DNA of 64,000 nt from Thalassobacter stenotrophicus (GTDB lineage Bacteria > Pseudomonadota > Alphaproteobacteria > Rhodobacterales > Rhodobacteraceae). The position numbers and the translations under genes are program-made. The stretch is taken from the NCBI RefSeq assembly GCF_001458315.1, contig NZ_CYRX01000026.1:1-64000 (forward strand). The letters run 5' to 3'. Positions 18,084 to 28,058 of the stretch are shown here, one piece after another (positions within the stretch are counted from its first letter, which is position 1; every line of letters starts with the position of its first letter). The notes below the pieces were generated by a model. The model was given only the letters and a program-made list of their open reading frames with translations. It did no database searches and was not told the DNA's origin.

Positions 18084-19780
18084 GCGATGCCAGCGATATC
18101 TGGTCACGGGCGGCCCTCGCGGTTGCCTGTTTTTCCGTCGACCCCGCGGGGTTGGGCGGCATCTGGGTGCGTGCGCGGTCCGGCCCCGTGCGGGATCGGC
18201 TGATCGCGGGCATTCTTGCGGGGCTTCCGCCCATGGGATTGCGACGGCTGCACCCCAATATCTCTGATGAACAGCTTTTTGGCGGCGTTGATTTGAGCGC
18301 CACTCTATCATCCGGCAAATTGGTCCGTTCCAGCGGCATCCTTGGTACTCCAACGGCCATGCTGCTCCCGATGGCTGAGCGGGCGACAGCGGGCCTTTCG
18401 GCGCGGCTTGCCCTGGCACTAGATGCACAAAACGGACATGCCCTGATTGCGATGGATGAGGGTGCGGAACCCGATGAGCGCTTAGCCCCGTCGCTTGCGG
18501 ATCGGGTCGCGATACATCTTGACCTAGATGCTTTGGCCGTGGGCGATTGCCCTGTGTTAGAGACTGATTTTGACGCGATTACACAAGCGCGGGCGCTATT
18601 GCCCGATGTACAGGCCCTGCCTGAGGCGCTGGATACACTGACCCGCCTGTCCGCGCGGCTTGGCATTACATCCCTGCGCGCGCCGCTTTTGGCACTGCGG
18701 CTAGCGCGGGCATCTGCGGCATTGATGGGCGAAACGCTCGTGGATGAAGAGGACCTGACCCTCGCGGCGGAACTGGTTTTGGCCCCCCGCGCGACAGTCC
18801 TGCCACAATCAGAAACCGCTGAGCCCGAAGCAGAACCCGAGCAGCAGACACCGGACGCCCCCACTGACCCTGAGGACACCACCGAGCAATCCGAGTTGGA
18901 TATGCCCATCCCTGAAGACATCTTGCTTGAAGCCGTGAAGGCCATTTTGCCCACCGATCTGCTGGCACAGCTCGCAGCCTCCAAGGCGCCGAGGCGAACG
19001 GCATCCGCTAGTGGCACGGGCGCTGCAAAACGCGGCAATCGTCGCGGTCGGCCCTTGCCCTCGCGTCCCGGCGCGTTGGACGGAGAACAGCGGATCGACA
19101 TGGTCGCGACCCTGCGCGCAGCAGCCCCATGGCAACCTGTGCGCGCCAAGCAACAGCCAGATCGCACAGGCCTGCACATCCGGCCCGATGACATCCGCAT
19201 TCGCCAGTTCGAGGAAAAATCGGACCGGCTTTTGATCTTTGCCGTCGACGCCTCAGGCTCCGCCGCGATGACCCGACTGGCAGAAGCAAAGGGCGCGATC
19301 GAGCTTTTGCTCGCGGAGGCCTACGCGCGCCGCGACCAAGTCGCGCTGATTTCATTCCGAGGGGAGGCAGCCGAAGTGCTTTTGCCGCCCACACGGTCGC
19401 TGGTTCAAACCAAACGTCGCCTTGGCGCATTGCCCGGCGGCGGCGGCACCCCGCTTGCGGCAGGACTGCGCGCGGCGATGGAACTGGCAGAGCAATCCAA
19501 GGGCCGAGGCATGACACCATCCATCGCGGTCATAACCGACGGTCGCGCCAATGTCGCCTTGGACGGAGCCGCAAACAGACCGCAAGCCGCAGAAGACGCC
19601 CAAACGTTGGGCCGTGTCATCCGCAGCCGCGACATCCCGGCGTTGGTCATTGATATGGGCAATCGTCCACAGCCCGGCCTTAAGGATTTGGCCAGCACGA
19701 TGGGCGCGACTTACCTGCCCCTGCCCCGCGCCGACGCGCAGCGTTTGTCTACGGCTGTGTCTGTCGCGCTGGACGCATGA
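18080..19780 (+). CDS. bchD: Magnesium chelatase subunit D
   Basis: BchD forms the two-ring platform with BchI. The 566 residues show an N-terminal AAA-like domain with degraded ATP motifs, a Pro/Glu/Asp-rich linker (about 245-280) and a C-terminal von Willebrand A domain with the metal site DASGS at 390-394. The start is GTG within the overlap GTGA with the bchI stop. Confidence 0.96.
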   Translation: MSDASDIWSRAALAVACFSVDPAGLGGIWVRARSGPVRDRLIAGILAGLPPMGLRRLHPNISDEQLFGGVDLSATLSSGKLVRSSGILGTPTAMLLPMAERATAGLSARLALALDAQNGHALIAMDEGAEPDERLAPSLADRVAIHLDLDALAVGDCPVLETDFDAITQARALLPDVQALPEALDTLTRLSARLGITSLRAPLLALRLARASAALMGETLVDEEDLTLAAELVLAPRATVLPQSETAEPEAEPEQQTPDAPTDPEDTTEQSELDMPIPEDILLEAVKAILPTDLLAQLAASKAPRRTASASGTGAAKRGNRRGRPLPSRPGALDGEQRIDMVATLRAAAPWQPVRAKQQPDRTGLHIRPDDIRIRQFEEKSDRLLIFAVDASGSAAMTRLAEAKGAIELLLAEAYARRDQVALISFRGEAAEVLLPPTRSLVQTKRRLGALPGGGGTPLAAGLRAAMELAEQSKGRGMTPSIAVITDGRANVALDGAANRPQAAEDAQTLGRVIRSRDIPALVIDMGNRPQPGLKDLASTMGATYLPLPRADAQRLSTAVSVALDA

Positions 19781-20661
19781 ACTGGCTCAAGCATCAGGCG
19801 TCATGGCCCCATGCGACGCATTCGTCGTTTCACAACGTGCGTCCCCATCGTTGGCATGTCCAAGATATGGGCGAAGGCCCCCTGATGCTGCTGCTGCATG
19901 GTGCAGGGGCGTCAACGCAGTCGTTCCGGGCATTGATGCCCCTTCTTGCGGCCTCTCATCGGGTGCTGACCGTTGATTTACCCGGGCATGGTTTCACTGT
20001 CTCAGGTGCCCGCAGCCGGGCATCACTTGATTGCATCGCCGAGGATATGCGCGCCCTGTTGCGCCATATCGGTGTGCGGCCCAAAGTGATTATAGGCCAT
20101 TCTGCCGGAGCCGCGGTAGCCACCCGGATGGCGCTGGATATGCAGACGCCGCCCGACGCGCTTGTCGCGATCAACGGCGCGTTTGAGATGTTCGACGGGA
20201 TGGCCGGATGGCTCTTTCCAATGATGGCTAAGATGCTATCGCTTAACCCGCTCACGGGCATGATATTCTCGGTCACTGCTGGGAATGAAGCCCGTGTCCG
20301 AAAACTGCTGCAATCCACCGGGAGCGAGGTCGACGCCGAAGGTATACGGCTTTACCACGCCCTGATTTCGGACCGATCCCATGTCGAGGGCACGCTGTCG
20401 ATGATGGCTCAATGGCGACTAGAACGGTTGCTGAGGGACCTGCCCAAAGTACCCTGCCCCACCCTGCTGTTAACGGGTGAAAATGATGGTGCAGTGCCGC
20501 CCAGCGTGTCAGAGGCCGCAGCCGCGCGCATCCCAACCGCTACGCACATAACCTATGCCAATCGCGGACATCTTCTGCACGAAGAAGACCCCAAAACTGT
20601 GGCCGATCGCATTCTCAGTTTTCTAGCGGACAACAAAAAGGGCAGCCAAGCGACCGCCTGA
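19777..20661 (+). CDS. bchO: Alpha/beta hydrolase BchO, Mg-chelatase associated
   Basis: The 294-residue protein is an alpha/beta-hydrolase of the BchO group, always found beside bchID in purple bacteria. The nucleophile elbow is GHSAG with Ser109, the acid is probably in LLLTGENDGAVPP, and the His is in NRGHLLHEED. Its substrate is not established; a role in supporting Mg chelation or ring handling is inferred from linkage. The ATG overlaps the bchD stop. Confidence 0.92.
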   Translation: MNWLKHQASWPHATHSSFHNVRPHRWHVQDMGEGPLMLLLHGAGASTQSFRALMPLLAASHRVLTVDLPGHGFTVSGARSRASLDCIAEDMRALLRHIGVRPKVIIGHSAGAAVATRMALDMQTPPDALVAINGAFEMFDGMAGWLFPMMAKMLSLNPLTGMIFSVTAGNEARVRKLLQSTGSEVDAEGIRLYHALISDRSHVEGTLSMMAQWRLERLLRDLPKVPCPTLLLTGENDGAVPPSVSEAAAARIPTATHITYANRGHLLHEEDPKTVADRILSFLADNKKGSQATA

Positions 20662-20667
20662 CTGCCC
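20635..20667 (-). terminator. Terminator of cycA
   Basis: Read on the minus strand, GGGCAG and CTGCCC arms enclose a 16-base loop and are followed by TTTTT. It overlaps the end of bchO on the opposite strand. Confidence 0.65.
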
Positions 20668-20693
20668 TCAATGATACTAAACCCGAGTTGAGC

Positions 20694-21149
20694 TTAGGAG
20701 CCTTCAGCCGAAAGGCTTGCGAGATATGCGTACAGGTTCACAGCGTCTTCCGCTTTGCGCACCTTAAAGGACATCTTGCCCCGGCCGCTTTCGCCTGTGG
20801 CTTCTTGGGATGCGCCAGTTGGGTCCATCACGTACTTCACAAAGAACTCTTCGGTGTACACGACGCCTTGCTCAGCACCGGCCTCAAGCAGCTTGGAATA
20901 ACGGAAGCCATCGACGGAACCCATTGTGGCGCCAGCGATGTTGTACAGGTTAGGGCCGGTTTTGGCTTTGCGGCCAGCCAGCGTTTCGCCCGCGTCGTTG
21001 ACCACGACGTGGCAGGATACGCATTGGCGGAATGCTTTCTCACCCGCTGCGGCGTCACCGGTTGCAGCATGACCATCTGCCATGGCTGCGCCTGCAAAAA
21101 AGGCGGGCATAGCCATCAGGCCAGCAGCAAGAATTGCGAGTTTTTTCAT
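20694..21149 (-). CDS. cycA: Soluble cytochrome c (cytochrome c2 type)
   Basis: The 151-residue precursor has a signal peptide (MKKLAILAAG, cleaved after AAMA near 24), a heme site CVSCH (Cys43, Cys46, His47) and a probable axial Met in GRGKMSFKV. This is the periplasmic electron carrier family that reduces the reaction centre and links to the bc1 complex and oxidases. The ATG at 21149 follows AAGGGAG. It lies downstream of hemA, separated by 89 bases with a possible promoter, so it may be transcribed both with hemA and alone. Confidence 0.88.
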   Translation of the reverse strand: MKKLAILAAGLMAMPAFFAGAAMADGHAATGDAAAGEKAFRQCVSCHVVVNDAGETLAGRKAKTGPNLYNIAGATMGSVDGFRYSKLLEAGAEQGVVYTEEFFVKYVMDPTGASQEATGESGRGKMSFKVRKAEDAVNLYAYLASLSAEGS

Positions 21150-21179
21150 TTGGATTACTCCCTTAATTGGATATCGCAC

Positions 21180-21209
21180 TTGATAGAAGAATTAGACGCA
21201 AGGCCTCAA
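21180..21209 (-). promoter_or_regulatory. Possible sigma-70 promoter for cycA
   Basis: On the minus strand TTGAGG and TATCAA are 18 bases apart, about 30 bases before the cycA start. Match to consensus is only moderate. Confidence 0.3.
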
Positions 21210-21238
21210 GGTTCCACAAAAAACTTCACATATCACAA

Positions 21239-22450
21239 TCACGCGACGGCGTGGGCGATCGCGCATTGCTGCCACAACTGCTTAAGAGCGGAAACCAGCT
21301 TATCAATATCGGCATCCGTATGAAGCGGCCCGGGGGTAAAGCGCAGTCGCTCTGTTCCCTTGGGAACGGTCGGATAATTGATGGGTTGGACGTAAATTCC
21401 ATATTGGTCCATCAAAATATCGCTCAGCTGGCGGCACTTAACCGGGTCCTTGATCATCACGGGTATGATGTGGCTGGGGTTATCGATGTGCGGGATACCG
21501 GCGGCATCAAGTTTGGCGCGCAACTTGGCAACCTGACGCTTTTGAGCATCACGCTCAGCCGCGCTTTGCTTGAGGTGGGCAATGGACGCAGCCGCAGCCG
21601 CGGCAACTGCGGGGGGCAGCGCTGTCGTAAAGATAAAGCCCGACGCAAAGCTGCGCAGAAAATCCACCATCGCGGCAGAGCCAGTGACATAGCCACCCAC
21701 GCATCCAAAGGCCTTGCCCAAAGTGCCTTCGATCAGGGTGATCCGGTCCATCAGGCCGCGTTCCTCGGCGACGCCACCACCGCGCGGACCGTACATGCCA
21801 ACGGCGTGGACCTCATCGATATAGGACATCGCGCCGTGCTTTTCGCACACATCAAGGATCTCTTCGATGGGAGCGATATCGCCGTCCATTGAATAGACAC
21901 TCTCAAACGCGACGATCTTGGTGGCATTCGCAGGCAGCGCGGCCAGCTTGCGGTCCAGATCTTCGGGGTCGTTGTGTTTCCAGATCACGCGGTCACATTT
22001 TGCGTGGCGGATACCTTCAATCATGGAGGCGTGATTCAGCGCATCCGACAGGATCACCGCATTCGGCAGGCGAGACCCCAGCGTGCTGAGCGCAGCCCAG
22101 TTGGACACGTAACCCGAGGTGAAAAGCAGCGCCGCTTCCTTGCCATGCAAATCGGCCAGCTCGGCCTCTAGGGCGACGTGGTGGCGGGCCGTCCCGCCGA
22201 TGTTGCGCGTGCCGCCCGCACCCGTGCCGTGCGCCTTGACGGCCTCGACCATCGCGTCGACCACGTTGGGGTGTTGGCCCATGCCCAGATAGTCGTTGGA
22301 ACACCAGACCGTCACATCATCCGCACCTTCGCCGTGGTTTTGAACCGTCGGAAAGGACCCGCATTTACGCTCTAGCTCGGCGAAAATGCGGTAATTGCCC
22401 TCTTCTTTGAGCTTATCGAGTTGGGCTTGAAACAGGTTGTCAAAGGGCAT
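21239..22450 (-). CDS. hemA: 5-aminolevulinate synthase
   Basis: HemA condenses glycine and succinyl-CoA to 5-aminolevulinate, the entry to heme and bacteriochlorophyll. The 403-residue protein has the family features: [12 protein letters not shown] near residue 50, the glycine-rich [12 protein letters not shown], and the PLP lysine in EGTLGKAFG (Lys246). It overlaps puhE by 11 bases and its ribosome-binding site GGAGG lies inside puhE. This places pigment-precursor supply in the same transcript as the puh genes. Confidence 0.97.
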   Translation of the reverse strand: MPFDNLFQAQLDKLKEEGNYRIFAELERKCGSFPTVQNHGEGADDVTVWCSNDYLGMGQHPNVVDAMVEAVKAHGTGAGGTRNIGGTARHHVALEAELADLHGKEAALLFTSGYVSNWAALSTLGSRLPNAVILSDALNHASMIEGIRHAKCDRVIWKHNDPEDLDRKLAALPANATKIVAFESVYSMDGDIAPIEEILDVCEKHGAMSYIDEVHAVGMYGPRGGGVAEERGLMDRITLIEGTLGKAFGCVGGYVTGSAAMVDFLRSFASGFIFTTALPPAVAAAAAASIAHLKQSAAERDAQKRQVAKLRAKLDAAGIPHIDNPSHIIPVMIKDPVKCRQLSDILMDQYGIYVQPINYPTVPKGTERLRFTPGPLHTDADIDKLVSALKQLWQQCAIAHAVA

Positions 22451-23240
22451 TTTCGGGTCCTCCAGATGTCGTGTCTTGTTCTTTGGGCAGCATCCACCGC
22501 CAGAGTTTTTCGTCGGGCAGCCGCACGACCATGAACCAGTGCTCCAAAAGCGCCAGCGCAGTCATAACAGCCAATAGGGTAAAGCCGATCGCGGCCGCGG
22601 GGGTGGGCGCATCAGCGATGCGTTCCATGAAGCAGGCAACCGCAAAGCTGAGGCCTGTGACAGAGGTCGGAAACAGCCAGTTGATCCGGGACTCCCGGAA
22701 ATGGCTGGGCACATGGACCAATGGTTTGGGGATGAACTCCGTATTCACCTTACGCACGCCCAGATAAAGGTTCAGTTTGGCGCTGATCCGAGCGACATAC
22801 AGGATCGCAAAAGTCCAAAAGGCGAATTTGTTGGGCATGCCATAGGCAAAGAGCGACAACGCCATAAGCGCCATCACAAGTGCCACTTCGTGGTAGGCGA
22901 CTGTCCCCCAAGCGCGAATGAACCGCTCCCACTCGGGGACGCCGGCGCGTAGCGGGTAGCGGTTTGGCCCCGCAATCACGCCTGTCAAAAACGCGAGCTC
23001 AATCCAGCCCCAGATGGCCAGAGCCGAGAAAAACGCGCCATAGACACCAAATAGCGAAGTGTCCGTGAACGTGATCCAAGCGCCGGTGCCCCCAAGGATC
23101 AAGAGGGGCACATTGCCGAGGGTCGCCCAAAGATGGCCGTCAGAATTATCAGCGCGACGCACAACGAGCAGGATCACACCGGTGGCGAACCACCAGGCAA
23201 AAATGGCCACAAGGGCTGCGATCCAGACGTTTTCGAGCAT
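22440..23240 (-). CDS. puhE: Photosynthetic complex assembly protein PuhE
   Basis: The 266-residue membrane protein has several hydrophobic segments and the PuhE core ([20 protein letters not shown], then [15 protein letters not shown]). In Rhodobacter capsulatus PuhE modulates bacteriochlorophyll synthesis and reaction-centre assembly. Its ATG overlaps the acsF stop (TGATG). Confidence 0.92.
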   Translation of the reverse strand: MLENVWIAALVAIFAWWFATGVILLVVRRADNSDGHLWATLGNVPLLILGGTGAWITFTDTSLFGVYGAFFSALAIWGWIELAFLTGVIAGPNRYPLRAGVPEWERFIRAWGTVAYHEVALVMALMALSLFAYGMPNKFAFWTFAILYVARISAKLNLYLGVRKVNTEFIPKPLVHVPSHFRESRINWLFPTSVTGLSFAVACFMERIADAPTPAAAIGFTLLAVMTALALLEHWFMVVRLPDEKLWRWMLPKEQDTTSGGPENAL

Positions 23241-24364
23241 CAGTAGCTGGGCTCCATCCGCACGTTTTCAGGGGGAGTGCTTTTCACGACCGGGATCATG
23301 AACAGCGTCACGAACGCAGCGGCCGCACGGGTGGTGCCGGACGCTTTGCCCAACATCCGGGCGAGGCCGGTTTTCTTTTCGGCCACTGCCAGATCCGCGT
23401 TCGCCTTTTGCAGCCGCTTAAGCGTTGGCAGCCACTTGGGGTGATCAATATCCAGCATCATCGGAAAGATCTGCGCGCTTAGGTCAGAGGTCTTGCGGAA
23501 CACCTCTTGGCCGTACCAATCCACGTCCACGCCCAGCGCGTCATGGAAAGCAGGGCGTTGGTGGTCGCGCACATACATCGTGCCAAACACAGCGGTCAAA
23601 AAGAACTTGATCCACAGTTTGTTTTGCCACGTTTCCGTCAGCTCGGGATCGGTTTTCATTAGCAGGGCAAACGCCTCGCCATGCGAAAACTCATCGTTGC
23701 ACCATTCCTCAAACCATTTGAAAATCGGGTGGAACCGCTTTTCGGGATGCTTTTCGAGATGGCGGAAGATCGTGATGTAGCGGGCGTAGCCGATCTTTTC
23801 CGACAGATACGTTGCGTAATAGATAAACTTGGGCCGGAAGTAGGTGTACTTCTTTTTCTGGGTCAGAAACCCAAGGTTCACGGCGATACCCGCTTCGCGA
23901 AGGGCGTCATTGATAAAGCCTGCGTGGCGGGCTTCATCCCGTGCCATTAACTGAAACAGCTCGGTCACATCCTTGTTGGACCCCCGGCGTTTCATCTCTT
24001 TGTACAAAACGCAGCCAGAGAATTCGGCCGTACAGCTTGAGATCAGAAAGTCGATGAACTCACGCTTGAGCGTCGGCTCCATCCCGTCCCAATCGACGGT
24101 GTCCCAATCGGCATTTTTCTTGAAATGCCCTTTGTTCGGGTCTGCCTTCATCTGCGCGATCAGGTGATCCCAGTCCTCGCGGACAGGCTCTACGTTGATG
24201 GCGTCTAGCTCTTCGAAATCGGTGGTGTAGAACCGCGGGGTCAGCAGCGTATTTTGCATCGCCAGCGCGGTCGCACCTTCGCTATCGACCACGTTATGGT
24301 TGTCGGCGGCAAGGGCCTCTTCGACAGTGCTTGCGTCAGCGGAGTGTGTGTTGTGGACATTCAT
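23240..24364 (-). CDS. acsF: Mg-protoporphyrin IX monomethyl ester oxidative cyclase
   Basis: AcsF is the di-iron, oxygen-dependent cyclase that forms ring E of bacteriochlorophyll. The 374-residue protein has the iron-ligand motifs: a Glu in FSGCVLYKEM, DEARH, and DEFSHGE further on. The oxygen-independent cyclase gene bchE is not in the window, which agrees with an aerobic phototroph. The start overlaps the stop of the upstream 98-residue ORF. Confidence 0.96.
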   Translation of the reverse strand: MNVHNTHSADASTVEEALAADNHNVVDSEGATALAMQNTLLTPRFYTTDFEELDAINVEPVREDWDHLIAQMKADPNKGHFKKNADWDTVDWDGMEPTLKREFIDFLISSCTAEFSGCVLYKEMKRRGSNKDVTELFQLMARDEARHAGFINDALREAGIAVNLGFLTQKKKYTYFRPKFIYYATYLSEKIGYARYITIFRHLEKHPEKRFHPIFKWFEEWCNDEFSHGEAFALLMKTDPELTETWQNKLWIKFFLTAVFGTMYVRDHQRPAFHDALGVDVDWYGQEVFRKTSDLSAQIFPMMLDIDHPKWLPTLKRLQKANADLAVAEKKTGLARMLGKASGTTRAAAAFVTLFMIPVVKSTPPENVRMEPSY

Positions 24365-24657
24365 GACATTGCCTCCTCAGAGAAGGAAAATTCGCAGAGT
24401 TCCATGAACTCCAGATCGCCGGTCATCCGCGTCCAAAGACGCTCAAGACCCGACGCGCGGGTGATGGTTGCGATCCGGTCCTCAGAGACGATTTCGCCAT
24501 AGGGTGCCATGATCTCGGGGCCTTGGACTTGGACCTCATCGCCGGGAAAGATGACCGCGCCGTTATTGAACTTTACGTGCGCGTGGAGGCTCTCGAACTT
24601 GTGGCTGATTTCAACCGTGCAAGGCGCCGTCTCGGTGGTGCGTGTAAAAAATCCCAT
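24361..24657 (-). CDS. Conserved 98-aa protein between puhC and acsF
   Basis: The frame from ATG 24657 follows a strong GGAGGAG and encodes 98 residues, soluble, acidic toward the C-terminus, with no transmembrane segment. It lies 4 bases after puhC and overlaps acsF by 4 bases, so it is translated as part of this operon. From memory, roseobacters carry a similarly placed unnamed gene here. No domain is recognised; a role in cyclase function or reaction-centre assembly is suggested only by position. Confidence 0.75.
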   Translation of the reverse strand: MGFFTRTTETAPCTVEISHKFESLHAHVKFNNGAVIFPGDEVQVQGPEIMAPYGEIVSEDRIATITRASGLERLWTRMTGDLEFMELCEFSFSEEAMS

Positions 24658-24661
24658 GGGT

Positions 24662-25135
24662 CTACTCCTCCAACATCGCAGCGAACGTGGCCGCATTGCT
24701 TGCGCCAAATCCAATCAACTCGGCACGCCATGCCGTATGATCGTCCCGCAGGGACAGTTGGCCATTTTCGAACAGAACAAGGCGAACGGGCAGATCAGGG
24801 CTAAGCCCCGCTTGGGTCCGGGTCCGCTTGAGCACGCGGTAAACGCCCGCCACAAAGCCGCCTTGGGTTTCATCGAGGTCCGCAATCAGCGATCCGTTTG
24901 CGTCCAGCACACGAGCCGCGCCGGACATGCCATCCGCGCTGATAAACAGCACGCGTTCCTTGACAACGCCCACATCGGAACCTTCCATCATGGGCATGGC
25001 TTCAAGCGGTCGATCGGTCAGGCGGGCATAGGCCACGATGATAAGCGCACAGATCACAAGGACCAGCAGCGCACGCAGCAGCAAAACAGGGATCATCTCC
25101 TTGTCGCGCTCTACGAGTTTCTGTTCGGGGGTCAT
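24662..25135 (-). CDS. puhC: Photosynthetic complex assembly protein PuhC
   Basis: The 157-residue protein has one N-terminal membrane segment (about residues 18-40, VLLLRALLVLVICALIIVA) and a periplasmic domain with SADGMSGAARVLDANGSLIA. PuhC is needed for efficient LH1-reaction-centre organisation in Rhodobacter. AAGGAG precedes the ATG. Confidence 0.9.
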   Translation of the reverse strand: MTPEQKLVERDKEMIPVLLLRALLVLVICALIIVAYARLTDRPLEAMPMMEGSDVGVVKERVLFISADGMSGAARVLDANGSLIADLDETQGGFVAGVYRVLKRTRTQAGLSPDLPVRLVLFENGQLSLRDDHTAWRAELIGFGASNAATFAAMLEE

Positions 25136-25147
25136 TCTGACGGCTCC

Positions 25148-25801
25148 TTATTCTGCCGCAGCCAAAGAGGCTACGTTGGGCGTCGCATGAGCGGGGTCTA
25201 TCCGCGCGACACGGGGTTGCGAAATTTCGGGTTCAGCGACTTCGGCCATAAGGCGCGCAACCTTTGCGGCCTGTGGGATACAGCGCAGCGCGGGTTCTGT
25301 GCGGGTGATCCGCCAAGGACGCAAATGCGGCCAAAGCGTCAGGTAACCAAAGCGGGTCTCGCCCAGCGTTTGCAGGGCGATGGTGCCGCTGCCATCCTTG
25401 CGAGTGGTCAGGTTGGCAGCAGCGATTTGTGTGAACGGAAAGTTCAACGTCATGGTGAGAGCCGCGCCAACGCGCATGATCACCCGACGGTTCGTGATGG
25501 TATAGACGGTCGATTTCGCCTGCGCCCATCCCGTCAGGATCAACATGATGCAGGCCACCGCCCCCAGCACAAGGTAGAACGAGGCGGCAGTCATCGCCTC
25601 GATCACAGACATGGTTGATCCCGCAACGATTGCCCGCCACCCAAACAGGATGAGGAAGTAGCCTGCCACCCATTTGAAGGACAGGCTTTCCTTGGTCAGC
25701 GCCCACCAGTAGGGTGCGCCCTGCCACAGGATGGTTTCCCCCTCGGGGAGCATCTCGGGCAGGCCGCGGATGGGTTCTTGGTCAAAATCGTCGTGGGACA
25801 T
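25148..25801 (-). CDS. puhB: Photosynthetic complex assembly protein PuhB
   Basis: The 217-residue protein has an N-terminal segment with LPEGETILWQGAPYWWALTK, three hydrophobic segments and a PH-like domain (NRRVIMRVGAALTMTLNFPF). PuhB dimers assist reaction-centre assembly. It begins 30 bases after puhA; AAGGAC precedes the ATG. Confidence 0.92.
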   Translation of the reverse strand: MSHDDFDQEPIRGLPEMLPEGETILWQGAPYWWALTKESLSFKWVAGYFLILFGWRAIVAGSTMSVIEAMTAASFYLVLGAVACIMLILTGWAQAKSTVYTITNRRVIMRVGAALTMTLNFPFTQIAAANLTTRKDGSGTIALQTLGETRFGYLTLWPHLRPWRITRTEPALRCIPQAAKVARLMAEVAEPEISQPRVARIDPAHATPNVASLAAAE

Positions 25802-25831
25802 GGGTCTGGTCCTTGTCGTTAAGTCGTCGTC

Positions 25832-26596
25832 TTAGATCTGAGGCTCTTGACGCGCCGGGTCCGCGTAAAGTTTGCCACCGCCGATGTAGCCACAGATCTT
25901 GTCCTCCTCGAGCAAGGTCACCTGATTGGGCGACTTGGTCAGAGGAATGCCTGTGAAATGCTTGCCATAGAGCGACTTCACTTCCACGCGGTCAGCGTGA
26001 ATGCGGGTCAGCTGGATGGGCATCAGGCGCGAGGAACCGTCTTCGTCCAGTTCAACAGACAAGTAGCGGACCAGCTGTTCGGGGGCGTCGATCCACATGT
26101 CGTTGATCATTCCGACGATAGAGCCGTCGGCTGCCTGAACCGGCAGACCACGGGGGTCACGACCAGCCGAAACGCGGAACGTCTCAGAGGCACCCATAGG
26201 CACGATCTTGGTGTGGCCGTGGCCATCCAGTTCGGGCAGATCGCGGCGCGCAGCCCAAGATGCGGGGCCAACGCCGTCAACCATCGGATCGCCGGTAGGC
26301 TCAAACGGGAACCCGTTCGGCACGGCCGACTGCTTGAGCGCCACATTGCGCTGAGACTGCACATCTGGGCCAGGCAGTGTGACGTCACCGCGGCCGTGGG
26401 GCAACTTGAACGTCTTGGGGTTAGGGACCGGGAACGGCCCTTGGTTTGCGGACTCGGTCCCGTCGTCGTTTTCGAGCGGGTAGCCTTCACGCATGTTTTC
26501 CGTTTGCAGATAGTAAATCAGGAGCGCGAAAAAGCCCCAGAATAGCCAGATCGAGAGACTGGCGAGATCGAAGTTGCCGAAGAATGGTTCCACCAT
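25832..26596 (-). CDS. puhA: Photosynthetic reaction centre subunit H
   Basis: The 254-residue H subunit caps the cytoplasmic face of the L-M core and guides protons to QB. It has one N-terminal transmembrane helix (about 11-31) followed by [15 protein letters not shown], and the PRC-barrel C-terminal domain. An almost perfect ribosome-binding site (AAGGAGGTCA) precedes the ATG, suggesting high expression. Confidence 0.97.
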   Translation of the reverse strand: MVEPFFGNFDLASLSIWLFWGFFALLIYYLQTENMREGYPLENDDGTESANQGPFPVPNPKTFKLPHGRGDVTLPGPDVQSQRNVALKQSAVPNGFPFEPTGDPMVDGVGPASWAARRDLPELDGHGHTKIVPMGASETFRVSAGRDPRGLPVQAADGSIVGMINDMWIDAPEQLVRYLSVELDEDGSSRLMPIQLTRIHADRVEVKSLYGKHFTGIPLTKSPNQVTLLEEDKICGYIGGGKLYADPARQEPQI

Positions 26597-26618
26597 GGGA
26601 TGACCTCCTTGTTGGGCG

Positions 26619-28058
26619 TTATGTCGGGAAGTCGGCGAGTCCGATCTTGCCGCTTTCCAGGGATTGGGTTGTGTCTGTAGTGATGGTCCGCACCAGCGGG
26701 CCTAGGGCGATGAGCGTGACGAACAGCAGGGCTATTTCCATGTGGTACACCACGGAATAGCCGGTTGCCGGGCTCGCCAGCGCCTCTCCCAAGGCACCAG
26801 AGGTTGCGAATTGGTTGACGGTGTCGCGCGTGGCGCCACCGATAGCTGTCGAGAGACCTTGCGCAGTCGCTTGCGCAGCCCCCCAAACTCCGAGTGCGAG
26901 GCCACGCCCCGCCAAACCCTGCGCCGGCATCGTCATGGCTGCGTGCAATGTCGCAACTGCAAACAGTCCGCCGCCAAAGCCGATCAACGCAGCACCTGTA
27001 AAAAACAGGGGCATCGACATCATTGGGTTCGAAAAAATCACGGCTGAAAATGCGGCAAGGCCCACAAGGCAGCCGCGCCCCGCAAGCCGGTAGGGGTTCA
27101 TATCCGCGCCGAGCCATTTGGCCGCCATGCCAAACGCCACCAGCGCACCCACCGCCCAAGACGCCGTCAGAAGCGTCGTCATCGACACCGACAGGCCAAG
27201 AATTTCACCGCCGTAGGGCTCTAGCAGGACGTCCTGCATGTTGAACGCCATAGTCCCAAGGAACACGACAGCCAGCAAACGGCCTGCGTTCCCGCCAGCG
27301 GCCAAATCGCTCCAAGCGTCACTGAACCGTGGCATTGGCGCTTCACGCTCGGCCTTGGTCATGGGGCGCACGCTTTCTTGTTTCCACAAGGCCACGACGT
27401 TCAGAAGCAAGGTCACAACGGCTGTGCCTTGGATCACTTGGATCAGCTTGACGGGGGTAAAGTCGCGCAAGAGTGCACCAAGGATAACAGCCGATACGAG
27501 CATCCCCAGCAGGAACGCCACGTACAAAAACGCCACAACACGGGGCCGAGTTTCATCAGTTGCACGATCCGCCGCCAGCGCAAGACCCGCTGTTTGGGTC
27601 ATGTGCATGCCCAAGCCGGTCATCACAAACGCCAGCCCAACGGCAATTTCACCCGCGAACGGGATGTCATAGGCATTGTTGCCCGACAGAACCAATAAAG
27701 CAGACGGCATGATCGCCAGCCCGCCAAACTGCCAAAGCGTGCCAAACCAAAGGTACGGCAACCGCTTCCACCCAATCGCGGAACGGTAGTTATCGGAACG
27801 GTGCCCCAAAAGCGCGCGGAAGGGCGCGACCAGAACCGGCAGCGCCACCATCATCGCAACCAGCAACGCAGGCACATTCAGCTCAACGATCATCACCCGG
27901 TTCAGCGTGCCCAGAAGCATCACCGCCGCCATCCCGACCGAAATCTGGAACAGGGACAAACGCAGCAGTTTTGCCATAGGCAGGTCTTCAGACCCCGCAT
28001 CCGAGAAGGGCAGCATCTCAAGTGTGAACTTGGTCAAAGGATGCGCTTCTTTGGTCAC
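26619..28058 (-). CDS. lhaA: LhaA, PucC/BCH-family light-harvesting assembly permease
   Basis: The 479-residue MFS-like membrane protein belongs to the PucC/LhaA family and supports LH1 assembly, perhaps by delivering pigment. It has about twelve hydrophobic segments and the signature [20 protein letters not shown] near the N-terminus. Translation starts at GTG in an overlap (GTGA) with the bchM stop. Confidence 0.92.
   Translation of the reverse strand: MTKEAHPLTKFTLEMLPFSDAGSEDLPMAKLLRLSLFQISVGMAAVMLLGTLNRVMIVELNVPALLVAMMVALPVLVAPFRALLGHRSDNYRSAIGWKRLPYLWFGTLWQFGGLAIMPSALLVLSGNNAYDIPFAGEIAVGLAFVMTGLGMHMTQTAGLALAADRATDETRPRVVAFLYVAFLLGMLVSAVILGALLRDFTPVKLIQVIQGTAVVTLLLNVVALWKQESVRPMTKAEREAPMPRFSDAWSDLAAGGNAGRLLAVVFLGTMAFNMQDVLLEPYGGEILGLSVSMTTLLTASWAVGALVAFGMAAKWLGADMNPYRLAGRGCLVGLAAFSAVIFSNPMMSMPLFFTGAALIGFGGGLFAVATLHAAMTMPAQGLAGRGLALGVWGAAQATAQGLSTAIGGATRDTVNQFATSGALGEALASPATGYSVVYHMEIALLFVTLIALGPLVRTITTDTTQSLESGKIGLADFPT

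Noticed and set aside
17872-19200. 442-codon frame antisense to bchI and bchD
   Set aside because: Ser/Arg/Ala-rich shadow sequence with no domain; it spans two well-identified genes.
24509-25618. 369-codon frame antisense to puhB, puhC and orf98
   Set aside because: It crosses three genes with their own ribosome-binding sites.
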